Assembly: GCA_030054145.1 (NCBI GenBank)
Contig: JASGCK010000014.1
Coordinates: forward strand, 1-55,088
Direction of reading: 5' to 3'
Origin: Cytophagales bacterium
GTDB taxonomy: Bacteria; Pseudomonadota; Gammaproteobacteria; Burkholderiales; Burkholderiaceae_C
Length of the DNA stretch: 55,088 nt
The stretch's first letter is position 1; each line of letters opens with the position of its first letter. The notes beneath the pieces were generated by a model that was not told the origin of the DNA, searched no databases, and saw nothing but the letters and a program-made list of their open reading frames with translations. Shown here piece after piece: positions 8,527 through 17,324 of the stretch. Both the position numbers and the translations under genes were made by a program.

Positions 8527-9634
8527 ATGAAAGCTGCGCAATGAGATCGAGGCAGTGCAAATAATGCGGCTGGATCATTAGCTCATCCCAATTCAAAAAT
8601 CTGAAACCAGCGCAGGGCGCTTGTGGCAGCAGTGCCAAGCGGCGTTGCTCGCTCACCTCCGATGGCTGCCAAGCCTTATACTGCGTGGCTTGCAGGCCAT
8701 TCAATAGTGCATCCACGGCTTCCCCGCCATCCACAGATTGATTACACAGCAGCACCATATCGCAGCCCGCCGCCAGCGCTACGGCAGCCGCTTCGGCGTA
8801 GGACACCTCTTTGCCGTCAATGAGTCTTGCGCCCGCCATGCTGAGGTCGTCGCTAAAAATCGCGCCTTGAAAATTGAGTTTGCCGCGCAAGATGTCGTTT
8901 AGCCATTTACTAGAAAAACCTGCGGGACGCGAGTCCACTCTAGGATAGATGATGTGCGCAGGCATGACGCTGGTCAGCGTGGTACTCAGCCAGTCATAAG
9001 GCGCAGCGTCCGCGTCGTCTTTCAAAATCGCGGTGAGTGAGCGTTTATCGACGGGAATATCCGTGTGTGAGTCCGCCGCCACAAAACCGTGCCCTGGAAA
9101 GTGCTTACCGCAGTTCGCCATGCCCGCGAGCAACAGACCGTGCATCAAACTCTTAGCCAGCAAAGTGACGACGCGAGCGTCCTTGGCAAAGGCACGGTCA
9201 CCAATCACGCTGCTGCGGCTAGTGTTGGCATTTGTCCAATCTAAATCTAGTACAGGGGTAAAGCTCATATCGACACCGCAAGCGCGCAGTTCTGCACCCA
9301 AAACGTAGCCGCATGCACTGGCAGCATTGGTAGCCGCTATCGGGTCTTTGAGCCAAAACTTACCCAGATCGCGCATAGGCGGTAAGTGCGTAAAACCGTC
9401 GGTTTTAAAGCGCTGCACGCGCCCACCTTCGTGATCGACGCAAATGAGCAAATCTGATCGCACGGCTTTAATGGACGAACATAGCGCCGCGAGCTGGTCG
9501 CGCGATTCCCAATTGCGAGTAAACAAAATCACGCCACCTGTGAGCGGGTGTTTGAGACGTTTTTTGTCGATAGCAGATAACGACAAGCCGGCAATATCAA
9601 GGATGACAGAGGAGTGAGTAGTAGCTGAGTTCAT
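8504..9634 (-). CDS. nagZ: Beta-N-acetylhexosaminidase (peptidoglycan recycling)
   Basis: 376 residues, GH3 family. NagZ removes GlcNAc from GlcNAc-anhydroMur-peptides in the cytoplasm. The signature KHFPGHG is at residues 177-183, the catalytic-dyad loop ADSHTDIPVDKRSL follows (His190), and SDDLSMAG (261-268) carries the nucleophile Asp. There is no signal peptide, as expected. In Burkholderiales nagZ usually follows acpS directly; here a toxin-antitoxin pair is inserted between them, ending 10 bp before the nagZ start. The 3' end overlaps the cupredoxin gene tail to tail. Confidence 0.95.
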   Translation of the reverse strand: MNSATTHSSVILDIAGLSLSAIDKKRLKHPLTGGVILFTRNWESRDQLAALCSSIKAVRSDLLICVDHEGGRVQRFKTDGFTHLPPMRDLGKFWLKDPIAATNAASACGYVLGAELRACGVDMSFTPVLDLDWTNANTSRSSVIGDRAFAKDARVVTLLAKSLMHGLLLAGMANCGKHFPGHGFVAADSHTDIPVDKRSLTAILKDDADAAPYDWLSTTLTSVMPAHIIYPRVDSRPAGFSSKWLNDILRGKLNFQGAIFSDDLSMAGARLIDGKEVSYAEAAAVALAAGCDMVLLCNQSVDGGEAVDALLNGLQATQYKAWQPSEVSEQRRLALLPQAPCAGFRFLNWDELMIQPHYLHCLDLIAQLSSTAAIRQ

Positions 9635-9643
9635 GGATTGCTT

Positions 9644-10006
9644 TCATGCCGCAGCCCAAACAGACACAAGTCCCGCAGAAGGACGGCGTGGCGGGCGTTT
9701 CGTGAGCGGCGTAGCGCAGGGGCGGATAAAAATCTCTACGTCGCGATTAAAGAGGGTGATGTAGTGCAGTAATCGTTCGCTAGAAAAGCGCGTGAGCTTG
9801 TAATTTTTCAGCTCTGAGACATGCGGCTGCGAGATACCAAGGCGCTGCGCAGTTACGGCTTGCGTGAGCCCTTCGTCTGCAATGAGGGCATTTAAGCGGA
9901 CAGCTAACTTGGTGCGAAGTTGTCTCTCGCCGCTATCAGGCAAACCCAAATCGGCAAAGACATTGCCGCTACTGGTTTCTACGTCGAATGTTGGTTCTTT
10001 AGCCAT
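9644..10006 (-). CDS. XRE-family antitoxin (HigA-like)
   Basis: 120 residues with a helix-turn-helix at about residues 49-70 (LTQAVTAQRLGISQPHVSEL). It lies just after, and overlaps by 8 bp, a Gp49-like toxin gene, the usual order of HigBA-type modules. The protein should bind and neutralise the toxin and repress the pair. The C-terminal RPCATPLTKRPPRRPSAG tail is proline- and arginine-rich. The next gene, nagZ, starts 10 bp downstream, so read-through from this module may contribute to nagZ expression. Confidence 0.85.
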   Translation of the reverse strand: MAKEPTFDVETSSGNVFADLGLPDSGERQLRTKLAVRLNALIADEGLTQAVTAQRLGISQPHVSELKNYKLTRFSSERLLHYITLFNRDVEIFIRPCATPLTKRPPRRPSAGLVSVWAAA

Positions 10007-10364
10007 GATGTGCCTTGTAATGTTGTTCTGCTAACTTCAATCGTTCTTGAATCAAATCAATATCTCGTTGTGCCGTTTTGATGCCGCTGGGCGACTTCTT
10101 TTGAAAGCAATGCAGCACATAAGCGGCCTTCGCAAATCGCACGGTGTAGACCGCTCGAAATGTGCCGCCTACGCTATTCTCAACCAACTCTAAAACACCA
10201 GCGCCCGCGCCTTTCCATGGCTTGGCATGAGCTGGGATGCCGCCTAACTGCACAGCACTTAAGGCATAACCGAATGCGTCGATCACCTCATCAGGCAAAG
10301 CTAGTAAATCCTTTTTGGACGAACCAACCCAGTGCAATGGTTTATCTATTGAATTCGATACCAT
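9999..10364 (-). CDS. HigB/Gp49-like toxin (RelE superfamily)
   Basis: 121 residues. The segments KPLHWVGSSKKDLLALP, GGTFRAVYTVRFAKAAYVLH and FQKKSPSGIKT are typical of the phage-derived Gp49-like (DUF891) toxins of the HigB/RelE ribosome-dependent mRNase superfamily. The basic FQKKS..GIKT block near the C-terminus is the usual active region. It is translationally coupled to the XRE antitoxin through an 8-bp overlap. The pair sits between acpS and nagZ in the same orientation and appears intact. Confidence 0.87.
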   Translation of the reverse strand: MVSNSIDKPLHWVGSSKKDLLALPDEVIDAFGYALSAVQLGGIPAHAKPWKGAGAGVLELVENSVGGTFRAVYTVRFAKAAYVLHCFQKKSPSGIKTAQRDIDLIQERLKLAEQHYKAHHG

Positions 10365-10404
10365 GAAGAAATTATATCGTTTTAGGTATTATTGGGTTGT
10401 GAGG

Positions 10405-10800
10405 TCAATTTGCTGATTCCACAACAACAAAACTAATAGCGTAATCGGTTTCATCTGAAACACTCACCTGCGCAGCCAAGTCTTTAGCTTCAAACCATTC
10501 TTTCAAAGCGCCGTGGAGCACCACGCAGGGCTTGCCTGATGGGGTTTTGGCAATTTCGCACAAGCGCCACGTCATGGGCATTCGCATGCCTAGCCCGACG
10601 GCTTTGGAGAACGCTTCTTTGGCCGAAAAGCGCGTCGCCAAATAGCGCACGCCGCGCTCGGCGACTTTGGCAGAGCGTGTCCGCCACAGCGCTAGCTCGG
10701 CATCCGATAAGATTTTTTTTGCAAAGCGCTCGCCGTGCCGATTAAGCGCGGCTCGGATGCGGCGGATGTCGCAAATATCAGTTCCGATGCCGTAGATCAT
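10405..10800 (-). CDS. acpS: Holo-[acyl-carrier-protein] synthase
   Basis: 131 residues. AcpS transfers 4'-phosphopantetheine from CoA to apo-ACP. It begins with the family motif [13 protein letters not shown] (metal-binding Asp8) and carries [15 protein letters not shown] with the second metal ligand Glu. Length is normal. It starts 10 bp after the pdxJ stop, in the conserved rnc-era-recO-pdxJ-acpS order. Confidence 0.96.
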   Translation of the reverse strand: MIYGIGTDICDIRRIRAALNRHGERFAKKILSDAELALWRTRSAKVAERGVRYLATRFSAKEAFSKAVGLGMRMPMTWRLCEIAKTPSGKPCVVLHGALKEWFEAKDLAAQVSVSDETDYAISFVVVESAN

Positions 10801-10809
10801 GAGTGCGCT

Positions 10810-11763
10810 TTAGTGCGTATGCCCATGCCCATGTTCATGCCCATGCCCATGTTCATGCCCATGTCCATGCTCATGTCCGTGCCCGTGATCATGCCCGCAC
10901 GCATGATCGTGCCCATCGTGACTATGGTCGTGTCCGCAAGCCGCTGCAGTTGGGTCTTGCGCCAGGCCATGCCCCACCGCAATACGGTGGTTGTAGGCTT
11001 GAACAGTTTGTATATAACCCATCTCTAGCGCGTCGCCAATCAGCGCATGACCAATCGAGACTTCGCGCACGGCAGGGCAGGCAATTAAAAAATCGGAGAG
11101 GTTTTGCAGATTCAAATCGTGCCCCGCGTTGACCTCTAAGCCTGCGGCAACGGCGGCGCGGCAAGCGTCGGCAAATTGTTTCATCAGTCGTGGCTGCTCG
11201 GGCGTGCCGTGCGCACGTGCAAAAGATTCGGTGTAGAGTTCCACGCGATCAGCGCCAAGCGCTTTGGCAAGCGGCATCAAGCTCGCAATGGGATCCATAA
11301 ACAAACTCACGCGCGTGCCAGCCGCGTGCGCCGCGTCAATGGCCGCTTTGAGTTTGGCTTTGTCCGTAGCGCCCATCGTGTCTAGCGCCCAGCCGTGATC
11401 GCTGGTGAATTGATCTTCGGAGTCGGGCACAAAGGTCGCTTGATCGGGTTTGCATTGCGCAACAAACGGCATCAAATTTTGAAATGGATTGCCCTCGATG
11501 TTGAGCTCCGCCGCGTGACCTTGTGTTTTCCAAAGGGTCAGCAGTGCGGACAGTTCGCGCACATCATCCGCGCGGATGTGCCGCTCGTCAGGACGCGGAT
11601 GCAAGGTGATGCCCGCCGCGCCCGCTTGCAAGCACAAGAGCGCTGCCTTCATCACGCTGGGAATGCCCAAGTGGCGCGTGTTGCGTACGAATGCCACCTT
11701 GTTCAGATTGACGGAGAGGGCGGTAGGAAGTCCCGTCGAGGGTTCAGCAAAAGAGGCGGTCAT
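10810..11763 (-). CDS. pdxJ: Pyridoxine 5'-phosphate synthase with a histidine-rich tail
   Basis: 317 residues. PdxJ condenses 1-deoxy-xylulose 5-phosphate with 3-amino-2-oxopropyl phosphate to form pyridoxine 5'-phosphate. The catalytic barrel spans about residues 17-268, with the motifs LNKVAFVRNTRHLG, GITLHPRPDERHI, ELNIEGNP and EVNAGHDLNLQNL. Family members are usually about 240-260 residues. This one has an extra tail from residue 276, made of repeated GHGHEH units with 19 His in the last 40 residues plus two Cys, a likely Ni/Zn/Cu/Co-binding extension. The gene lies between recO and acpS. The tail is intact in frame, with no stop before 10810. Confidence 0.95.
   Translation of the reverse strand: MTASFAEPSTGLPTALSVNLNKVAFVRNTRHLGIPSVMKAALLCLQAGAAGITLHPRPDERHIRADDVRELSALLTLWKTQGHAAELNIEGNPFQNLMPFVAQCKPDQATFVPDSEDQFTSDHGWALDTMGATDKAKLKAAIDAAHAAGTRVSLFMDPIASLMPLAKALGADRVELYTESFARAHGTPEQPRLMKQFADACRAAVAAGLEVNAGHDLNLQNLSDFLIACPAVREVSIGHALIGDALEMGYIQTVQAYNHRIAVGHGLAQDPTAAACGHDHSHDGHDHACGHDHGHGHEHGHGHEHGHGHEHGHGHTH
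10813..10932 (-). repeat. Low-complexity GHGHEH-coding repeat in pdxJ
   Basis: The 3' end of pdxJ consists of alternating CAT/CAC and GGC/GAG codons. About three copies of an 18-bp unit coding GHGHEH are preceded by degenerate HDHSHDGHDH and ACGHDH units. The repetition makes copy-number change by slippage likely while preserving the frame. It explains the spurious Met-rich and His-rich reading frames on the opposite strand. Confidence 0.9.
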
Positions 11764-11778
11764 AAAAGATTTCGATTG

Positions 11779-12540
11779 TCAAAGTTGTTGAAGGGCGGTC
11801 ATCATCTGCGGCGTTTTAAGCGGTTGCCCGCAATGGTAATTCAATAGCGCACGGAGTATATTTTTAAGCGACTGCGTGGCTTGTGGTTCTGCCGTTAAAT
11901 GCGTGAGTAGCTGCGCAAAATCCCGTGCCTCCAACGCGCTAGCAAGCGCTAGCCATTGGTGTCCGTGCAGCGACACCGATTCTGAATGTGTCGCTGGCCG
12001 CAAGCCCGCATCACTATTGAGGTTGTAGGGCATATTGCCCTGCAAGCCTTGCTGGGTCTGGGTTACAGAGGATAGGTCTGGTAGCCAACCCATGTTTTGC
12101 AAGAGCAGGAGTTCAAACGCTCGCAGCGCCGCCGTCATCAATCCGTTGTTTTGTGCAACGACTGAAACGGTTTGCGCGTAGAGGTCGTAGACAAGTTCCT
12201 GCGGGTCATCGCGCAGCAAAAGCCGCATCATCAGCTCGTTCAGATAAAACCCCGTGAGTAACGCATTGCCCGACGGCATGGCGTAGCCGCCCACCCATTC
12301 CGCGCTCTTCAAGGTTTTGACTTCCGCATCGCCCGAATACGTAATGCGCAGCGGCTGCATAGGCAGCAGCACAGGGCGAAAGTTGGACGCAGGTCGCTTC
12401 GCGCCCTTGGCCACTAAAGCCACGCGGCCATGATGCCGCGTGAGCACCTCCACAATCAAGCTCGACTCGCTCCAGTCATAGCGATGCAGGACGAAGGCGG
12501 GCTCTAGGGTGATGCGGGTGGGTTTACTCTGGCTGCTCAT
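11779..12540 (-). CDS. recO: DNA repair protein RecO
   Basis: 253 residues from ATG 12540. RecO loads RecA at gaps together with RecR. The N-terminal OB-fold segment EPAFVLHRYDWSESSLIVEV followed by HGRVALVAKGAKRP is the family hallmark. The start at MSSQSKPTRIT matches the usual N-terminus, but no Shine-Dalgarno sequence precedes it. An in-frame GTG at 12558 has GAGGTG at ideal spacing and would add MHLCTF, encoded by a tandem 8-bp repeat. The start is therefore ambiguous. It lies downstream of era and upstream of pdxJ. Confidence 0.93.
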   Translation of the reverse strand: MSSQSKPTRITLEPAFVLHRYDWSESSLIVEVLTRHHGRVALVAKGAKRPASNFRPVLLPMQPLRITYSGDAEVKTLKSAEWVGGYAMPSGNALLTGFYLNELMMRLLLRDDPQELVYDLYAQTVSVVAQNNGLMTAALRAFELLLLQNMGWLPDLSSVTQTQQGLQGNMPYNLNSDAGLRPATHSESVSLHGHQWLALASALEARDFAQLLTHLTAEPQATQSLKNILRALLNYHCGQPLKTPQMMTALQQL

Positions 12541-12542
12541 AA

Positions 12543-12566
12543 AAGTGCACAAGTGCACAAGTGCAC
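12543..12566. repeat. Three tandem copies of AAGTGCAC at the recO start
   Basis: AAGTGCAC occurs three times head to tail (12543-12550, 12551-12558, 12559-12566), exactly filling the gap between the era stop and the recO ATG. Each unit read on the minus strand contains a GTG. The Shine-Dalgarno-like GAGGTG at the era stop is separated from the ATG by the array, so loss or gain of one unit changes spacing by 8 bases and shifts the frame of the GTG start. Confidence 0.9.
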
Positions 12567-12567
12567 C

Positions 12568-13581
12568 TCACTCATACCCATAAGTCTTCAGCCTAGCCGC
12601 GTCATCCGCCCAGCCCGATTTAACCTTGACCCATAGCTGCAAAAAGACTTTGCAATCCATCAGTTTTTCTAACTCCATGCGCGACTCTGTGCCGATGCGC
12701 TTCAAGCGCTCGCCCTTGTCACCAATCACCATGGCTTTGTGACCGTCGCGCTCGACGATGATGGTTGCCGCGATGCGTTTCATTGCGGGTTTGTCGTTGC
12801 CCTTGGCGTTTTTGATAACTTCTTCTTTGAACTCATCAATCACCACGGTGCTGGTGTAGGGCAGCTCGTCACCCGTGAGACGAAATAATTTTTCGCGCAC
12901 GATTTCCGCCGCTAAAAAGCGCTCACTACGGTCGGTCAGTTCGTCTTCGCCGTAAAGCCAGTCTTGCTCTGGAAGGTAGGTTGCGCATAGGGTTAGGAGG
13001 CGCTCCACATCTTTTTTATTTTTTGCCGACATGGGAAACAGTTCGGCAAAAGTGATGCCGCGCTCATTTTGCTCGCCCTGCATGGTTTGCAGCCACGGCG
13101 CGATCTCGGCGCGTTTGGCAAGATCGAGTTTGTTGGCGACCAAGATGCACGGCACTTCTTTGTTGAACAGCTCTAGCACCTGCGCATCGGCGTTAGAAAC
13201 ACGTCCCGCTTCGGTGACGAACAAAATCAAATCGACATCGTTGATTGCGCCCGTCACGGTTTTGTTGAGCGCTTGATTGAGCGCATTGCTGTGGCGTGTT
13301 TGAAAGCCTGGCGTATCGACAAACACGTACTGCACCTGCTCTATTGTGCGAATGCCTGTGATGCGATGCCGCGTGGTTTGCGCTTTGCGCGAGGTGATGC
13401 TGATTTTTTGACCCACCAAGGCGTTCAGTAATGTGGACTTGCCAACGTTGGGTTTACCGACGATGGCAACAAGTCCGCAGCGCTTGTTGCCTGCCTTGCC
13501 GTTCGCCCTGAGCTTGTCGAAGGATGGGGTCTCTGAGGCTTCGACAGGCTCAGCCTGAGCGGAGGGGATGTTGTTTATCAC
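12568..13581 (-). CDS. era: GTPase Era with repeat-derived N-terminal extension
   Basis: 337 residues. Era binds the 3' end of 16S rRNA and is required for 30S maturation. [10 protein letters not shown]-loop, DTPG and NKLD motifs and the C-terminal KH domain ([11 protein letters not shown]) are present. The only plausible start is GTG 13581, which overlaps the rnc stop as GTGA; I find no ATG, GTG or TTG in frame between it and the P-loop. Consequently residues 7-28 are encoded by a palindromic intergenic-type repeat. Removing about 36 residues gives the usual length of about 300. Coupling to rnc fits rRNA processing. Confidence 0.93.
   Translation of the reverse strand: MINNIPSAQAEPVEASETPSFDKLRANGKAGNKRCGLVAIVGKPNVGKSTLLNALVGQKISITSRKAQTTRHRITGIRTIEQVQYVFVDTPGFQTRHSNALNQALNKTVTGAINDVDLILFVTEAGRVSNADAQVLELFNKEVPCILVANKLDLAKRAEIAPWLQTMQGEQNERGITFAELFPMSAKNKKDVERLLTLCATYLPEQDWLYGEDELTDRSERFLAAEIVREKLFRLTGDELPYTSTVVIDEFKEEVIKNAKGNDKPAMKRIAATIIVERDGHKAMVIGDKGERLKRIGTESRMELEKLMDCKVFLQLWVKVKSGWADDAARLKTYGYE
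13500..13562. repeat. Palindromic REP-like element inside the era 5' end
   Basis: Two facing arms, CGTTCGCCCTGAGCTTGTCG at the left and CTTCGACAGGCTCAGCCTGA at the right, are separated by about 12 bases; GAGCTTGTCGAAG and CTTCGACAGGCTC are nearly complementary. This matches a repeat type I recognise as common in Burkholderiales genomes, usually intergenic. Here it is read through as the Era N-terminus. A diverged relative lies in icmF (33715-33770). Confidence 0.85.
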
Positions 13582-14279
13582 TTGATGTCTTTCAGCATTT
13601 TTAAAATGGCTTGCGCCGCATCTTGCTCGCCTGCTCTGCGCGTGTTGCCGCTGCCGCGCTCGGTTTTTTGCAGTGAGGGAACAAAGCATTCAACGTGAAA
13701 GGATTGCTCGTGCGCCGCGCCAACCGTGCCAATGACGGTGTAGACGGCAAGCGGCATTTTGCGGGCTTGCAGCCATTCTTGCAGCGCGGTTTTAGGATCT
13801 TTTGCCGTTTGGCTCATGTTCATATCGACGCGAATGTCTTCTAGCCACGTCTTGGCAATGCGCTGCGAAGTCTCAAAGCCCGCATCAAGGTAGACCGCAC
13901 CCAGTAAGGCTTCCAGGGCATCTGCCAGTATGGAAGGACGCTTCGCGCCGCCTGATTTGGCTTCGCCTTCGCCAAGGCGCAAGCAGTGTGACAACCCCAG
14001 TTTGAGCGCCAAACCGTGCAGGCTATCTTGCTTGACTAAGTTTGATCGGATGCGTGAGAGTTGCCCTTCGGGCAAATTGGGGAGCGCTTGGTATAAAAGG
14101 TCGGAGACGATGACGTTGATGACTGCATCGCCCAAGTACTCTAGCCGCTCGTAATGCTCCGAGCTAAAGCTGCGGTGCGTCAGCGCTTGCTGCAATAGCG
14201 CTGGTTGCTTAAACGTATAGCCAATACGTTCTTGCAGTGCCACAAGAGCTTTAGAGGTAGGCGGCTTAGGCGAATTCAT
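13578..14279 (-). CDS. rnc: Ribonuclease III
   Basis: 233 residues from ATG 14279. RNase III cleaves double-stranded RNA, including pre-rRNA. The signature [12 protein letters not shown] holds the catalytic acidic residues, and a second acidic site is in [13 protein letters not shown]. The C-terminal dsRNA-binding domain (about 160-233) ends [18 protein letters not shown]. An upstream TTG (14315) would overlap lepB and add 12 unconserved residues; neither start has a good Shine-Dalgarno sequence. The stop overlaps the era GTG start. Confidence 0.96.
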   Translation of the reverse strand: MNSPKPPTSKALVALQERIGYTFKQPALLQQALTHRSFSSEHYERLEYLGDAVINVIVSDLLYQALPNLPEGQLSRIRSNLVKQDSLHGLALKLGLSHCLRLGEGEAKSGGAKRPSILADALEALLGAVYLDAGFETSQRIAKTWLEDIRVDMNMSQTAKDPKTALQEWLQARKMPLAVYTVIGTVGAAHEQSFHVECFVPSLQKTERGSGNTRRAGEQDAAQAILKMLKDIK

Positions 14280-14298
14280 AACGCAAATCGGTGCATTC

Positions 14299-15225
14299 TC
14301 ACTCAAAGCTTCCAATCCGTTTAAATTTAGAGAAATCGAACGTCATAGGTAAAACGCCCGTATTCATCCAAATAGCGACAGCTTTGCCAACAATATTTTG
14401 ATCTGGCACAAAGCCAAAGTAGCGCGAATCCAGTGAGTTGTCGCGGTTGTCACCCATCATGAAATAGTGACCTGCGGGCACGGTACACGTCACGCCCAGT
14501 TCGCTGTATTGGCAATTCTTTTTGAATGGATAGTCGCCCTCGGTATCGGCTTCATTCCAACCCGCAGGGCGGCGCTCGTTATTGAGCAAGTGATGCGTTT
14601 TGTCACCGATTTTTTCTTCAAACATTTTGGCGTAGGTCATTTGATCTTCATCAAAATAGTCAGGCATGGCTGTTTTAGAAATGGGTTGCCCGTTGATGGA
14701 GAGCATCTTGTTTTTGTACTCAATCACATCGCCGGGTAAACCGACCACGCGCTTGATGTAATCAAGGCTTGGCTTGGGTGGATAGCGAAACACCATCACA
14801 TCGCCGCGAGCCACAGGCGTGCCATCGGTCACTTTTTTATTGAGCACAGGCAGGCGCACGCCGTAGTGAAATTTGTTGACCAAGATGAGGTCGCCAATTT
14901 GCAGCGTCGGAATCATCGAGCCTGAAGGAATTTTGAATGGTTCAAACAAAAATGAGCGCAGCAAAAACACAACCAAAATGACGGGGAAAAGTCCTGCCGT
15001 CCAGTCCAACCACCAAGGCTGATGCGCTCCCTTGCCTTGTTCAGCTTCGCGTTGCTGCTTGAAATAAAACTGCTCACCTAGCCAAAAAAGACCTGTTGCA
15101 CAGACAGCCACAAAAAGCAGCAGCGCAAAATTGCCTTCGACTTTGCCGAAGTACCACAGGGCGATGTACGCCGCAAATCCCAGCAATTCTAAAAATACGA
15201 TTTTTGGAAAAATCTTCATCAACAT
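14299..15225 (-). CDS. lepB: Signal peptidase I
   Basis: 308 residues. It cleaves signal peptides at the outer face of the inner membrane. Two N-terminal hydrophobic segments (about 5-45) and one near 75-90 are followed by the catalytic serine motif PSGSMIPTLQIGD, the catalytic lysine in DYIKRVVGLPGD, and box E GDNRDNSLDSRYFG. It lies downstream of lepA and upstream of rnc, the standard order. A palindromic repeat is present in the gap before the gene. Confidence 0.96.
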   Translation of the reverse strand: MLMKIFPKIVFLELLGFAAYIALWYFGKVEGNFALLLFVAVCATGLFWLGEQFYFKQQREAEQGKGAHQPWWLDWTAGLFPVILVVFLLRSFLFEPFKIPSGSMIPTLQIGDLILVNKFHYGVRLPVLNKKVTDGTPVARGDVMVFRYPPKPSLDYIKRVVGLPGDVIEYKNKMLSINGQPISKTAMPDYFDEDQMTYAKMFEEKIGDKTHHLLNNERRPAGWNEADTEGDYPFKKNCQYSELGVTCTVPAGHYFMMGDNRDNSLDSRYFGFVPDQNIVGKAVAIWMNTGVLPMTFDFSKFKRIGSFE

Positions 15226-15260
15226 TTTTTTATTCTTTCAATAAAATTGATTCGTTTGCT

Positions 15261-15289
15261 TGGATTCCCGCTTGTGTGGGAATGACAGA
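15261..15289. repeat. Palindromic intergenic repeat, ATTCCCGC...GGGAATGAC type
   Basis: The sequence TGGATTCCCGCTTGTGTGGG followed by AATGACAGA lies in the 90-bp gap between lepA and lepB. The arms ATTCCCGC and GTGGGAAT pair with one wobble. It matches a dispersed short palindrome seen again at 49225-49252 beside argD. In the lepA-lepB transcript it would fold as a small hairpin. Confidence 0.7.
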
Positions 15290-15315
15290 TTGATTCGTGA
15301 AAATGACGCACTTCG

Positions 15316-17133
15316 TTAATCATCGACTTGCAAAATCGCAAGAAAGGCTTCTTGCGGCACTTCGACCGAGCCGATTTGTTTCATGCGCTTCTTACCTGCT
15401 TTTTGCTTCTCTAGCAATTTACGTTTGCGCGAGATATCACCCCCATAGCATTTTGCCAGCACGTTTTTACGCAGCGCTTTGATGCTTTCGCGGGCAATGA
15501 TGTTTGCGCCAATCGCGGCTTGAATCGCCACATCAAACATCTGGCGCGAAATGATCTCGCGCATCTTGGCAGCCACGGCACGCCCACGGTATGTGGCTTG
15601 CGAGCGATGCACGATGATGGACAGCGCATCCACGCGCTCACTGTTGAGCAAGATATCGACCTTCACCACATCGGATGCACGGTATTCTTTGAATGCGTAA
15701 TCCATTGACGCATAACCACGACTGACTGATTTGAGTTTGTCAAAAAAGTCGAGCACGATCTCGCCCAGCGGCATATCGTAGGTCAGCACCACTTGGCGAC
15801 CTTTGTACGCCATGTTCAGCTGCATTCCGCGTTTTTGATTCGCCAATGTCATTACCGCGCCCACATACTCTTGCGGCATATACAAATGCACCGTCACGAT
15901 GGGTTCGCGGATTTCTTCAATTTGGCTCACCTCGGGCATCTTCGAGGGGTTCTCTACATGGATGACTTCGCCGTTTTTGCCTGCTGTGAGCACTTCGTAG
16001 ACCACGCTCGGTGCGGTGGTAATCAAATCTTGGTCAAACTCGCGCTCTAGCCGCTCTTGCACGATTTCCATGTGGAGTAGACCTAAGAAGCCGCATCTAA
16101 ATCCAAATCCCAGCGCTTGCGATACTTCGGGTTCGTAGTGCAGTGACGCATCGTTGAGTTTGAGTTTCTCTAAACTGTCGCGTAGCGAATCGTATTGATT
16201 CGCTTCGGTTGGATACAGCCCTGCAAACACTTGAGGCTGAATTTCTTTAAAACCAGGCAGCGCTTCGGTTGCGGTAAACGCCGCGCCGCCTGTGCCCAGT
16301 TTGAGTAGCGTGATCGTGTCGCCCACTTTGGCGGCTTGCAACTCTTTAATGCCTGCAATGATGTAGCCCACTTCGCCCGCTTCAAGGGACTCTCGCGGTT
16401 CGTTGGTGGGCGTAAAAACGCCCACGTTGTCGGCGTTATAAATCGCACCAGTTGCCATCATTTTGAAGCGCTCGCCCTTGCCAAGTCTGCCATCGACCAC
16501 GCGCACCAGCATCACGACACCCACGTAAGTGTCGAACCAACTGTCAATAATCATGGCACGCAGCGCGCCATCGGGGTTGCCCTTTGGCGGTGGCACTTTG
16601 GCAACGACCATCTCCAAAATCTCTTCGATGCCCATGCCTGTTTTGGCGGAGCACGGAATCGCCTCTGATGCATCCAAACCAATCACGTCCTCAATTTCTT
16701 TGCGGGCAGATTCGGGGTCGGCGTTGGGTAAATCCATTTTGTTTAGGACGGGCAGCACTTCTACGCCCAGATCAAGCGCGGTGTAGCAGTTCGCCACGGT
16801 TTGTGCTTCCACGCCTTGGCTGGCATCGACGACTAAGAGTGCGCCTTCGCAAGCCGAGAGCGAACGGCTAACTTCGTAGCTAAAGTCCACGTGCCCTGGG
16901 GTGTCAATCAAGTTGAGGTTGTAGGTTGTGCCGTCCTTGGCTTTGTATTGCAGCGCGGCAGTTTGCGCTTTGATCGTGATGCCGCGCTCTTTCTCGATGT
17001 CCATGGAGTCCAGCACCTGCGCCGACATTTCGCGCTCTTCTAACCCACCGCAGCGTGCAATCAAACGATCCGCTAGCGTGGACTTGCCGTGGTCAATATG
17101 GGCAATGATGGAGAAATTCCGAATGTGCTGCAT
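15316..17133 (-). CDS. lepA: Elongation factor 4 (LepA)
   Basis: 605 residues, near the family norm of about 600. This ribosome-associated GTPase acts in back-translocation and 30S biogenesis. The P-loop AHIDHGKST is at residues 10-18, with DTPGHVDF and NKMD after it and the LepA-specific C-terminal domain ending [20 protein letters not shown]. First gene of the lepA-lepB-rnc-era series; a terminator from the preceding transglycosylase gene lies just upstream. Confidence 0.97.
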   Translation of the reverse strand: MQHIRNFSIIAHIDHGKSTLADRLIARCGGLEEREMSAQVLDSMDIEKERGITIKAQTAALQYKAKDGTTYNLNLIDTPGHVDFSYEVSRSLSACEGALLVVDASQGVEAQTVANCYTALDLGVEVLPVLNKMDLPNADPESARKEIEDVIGLDASEAIPCSAKTGMGIEEILEMVVAKVPPPKGNPDGALRAMIIDSWFDTYVGVVMLVRVVDGRLGKGERFKMMATGAIYNADNVGVFTPTNEPRESLEAGEVGYIIAGIKELQAAKVGDTITLLKLGTGGAAFTATEALPGFKEIQPQVFAGLYPTEANQYDSLRDSLEKLKLNDASLHYEPEVSQALGFGFRCGFLGLLHMEIVQERLEREFDQDLITTAPSVVYEVLTAGKNGEVIHVENPSKMPEVSQIEEIREPIVTVHLYMPQEYVGAVMTLANQKRGMQLNMAYKGRQVVLTYDMPLGEIVLDFFDKLKSVSRGYASMDYAFKEYRASDVVKVDILLNSERVDALSIIVHRSQATYRGRAVAAKMREIISRQMFDVAIQAAIGANIIARESIKALRKNVLAKCYGGDISRKRKLLEKQKAGKKRMKQIGSVEVPQEAFLAILQVDD

Positions 17134-17186
17134 GGAGGAGTCAAGCCTAGAGGAGAGAGAAACGGGTAGATAGTGATCAGTACTTA

Positions 17187-17226
17187 GAAAAAAGGGCGCG
17201 TCATTTAAAAATGTGACGCGCCCTCA
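17187..17226 (-). terminator. Rho-independent terminator after the transglycosylase gene
   Basis: A perfect 10-bp stem, GGGCGCGTCA (17194-17203) with TGACGCGCCC (17214-17223), is bordered by an A-run at 17187-17193. Read on the minus strand this gives a GC-rich hairpin followed by seven or more U, the classic intrinsic terminator. It lies about 100 bp past the slt stop and before lepA, so it separates the two transcripts. Confidence 0.85.
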
Positions 17227-17324
17227 AAACCAACTCTAAAGTGGCAACTGCAGATGTTGGACGATCATTGTAGACAATGAAAATCCCCTGAATTGCCAAA
17301 AATTTGGGCACTCGTGTAAGGTTC

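Noticed and set aside
10735-11132. Met-rich and His-rich plus-strand frames over the pdxJ 3' end, and a CRISPR-like look of the repeat
   Set aside because: They are readings of the GHGHEH codon repeat; units are contiguous and coding, with no spacers.
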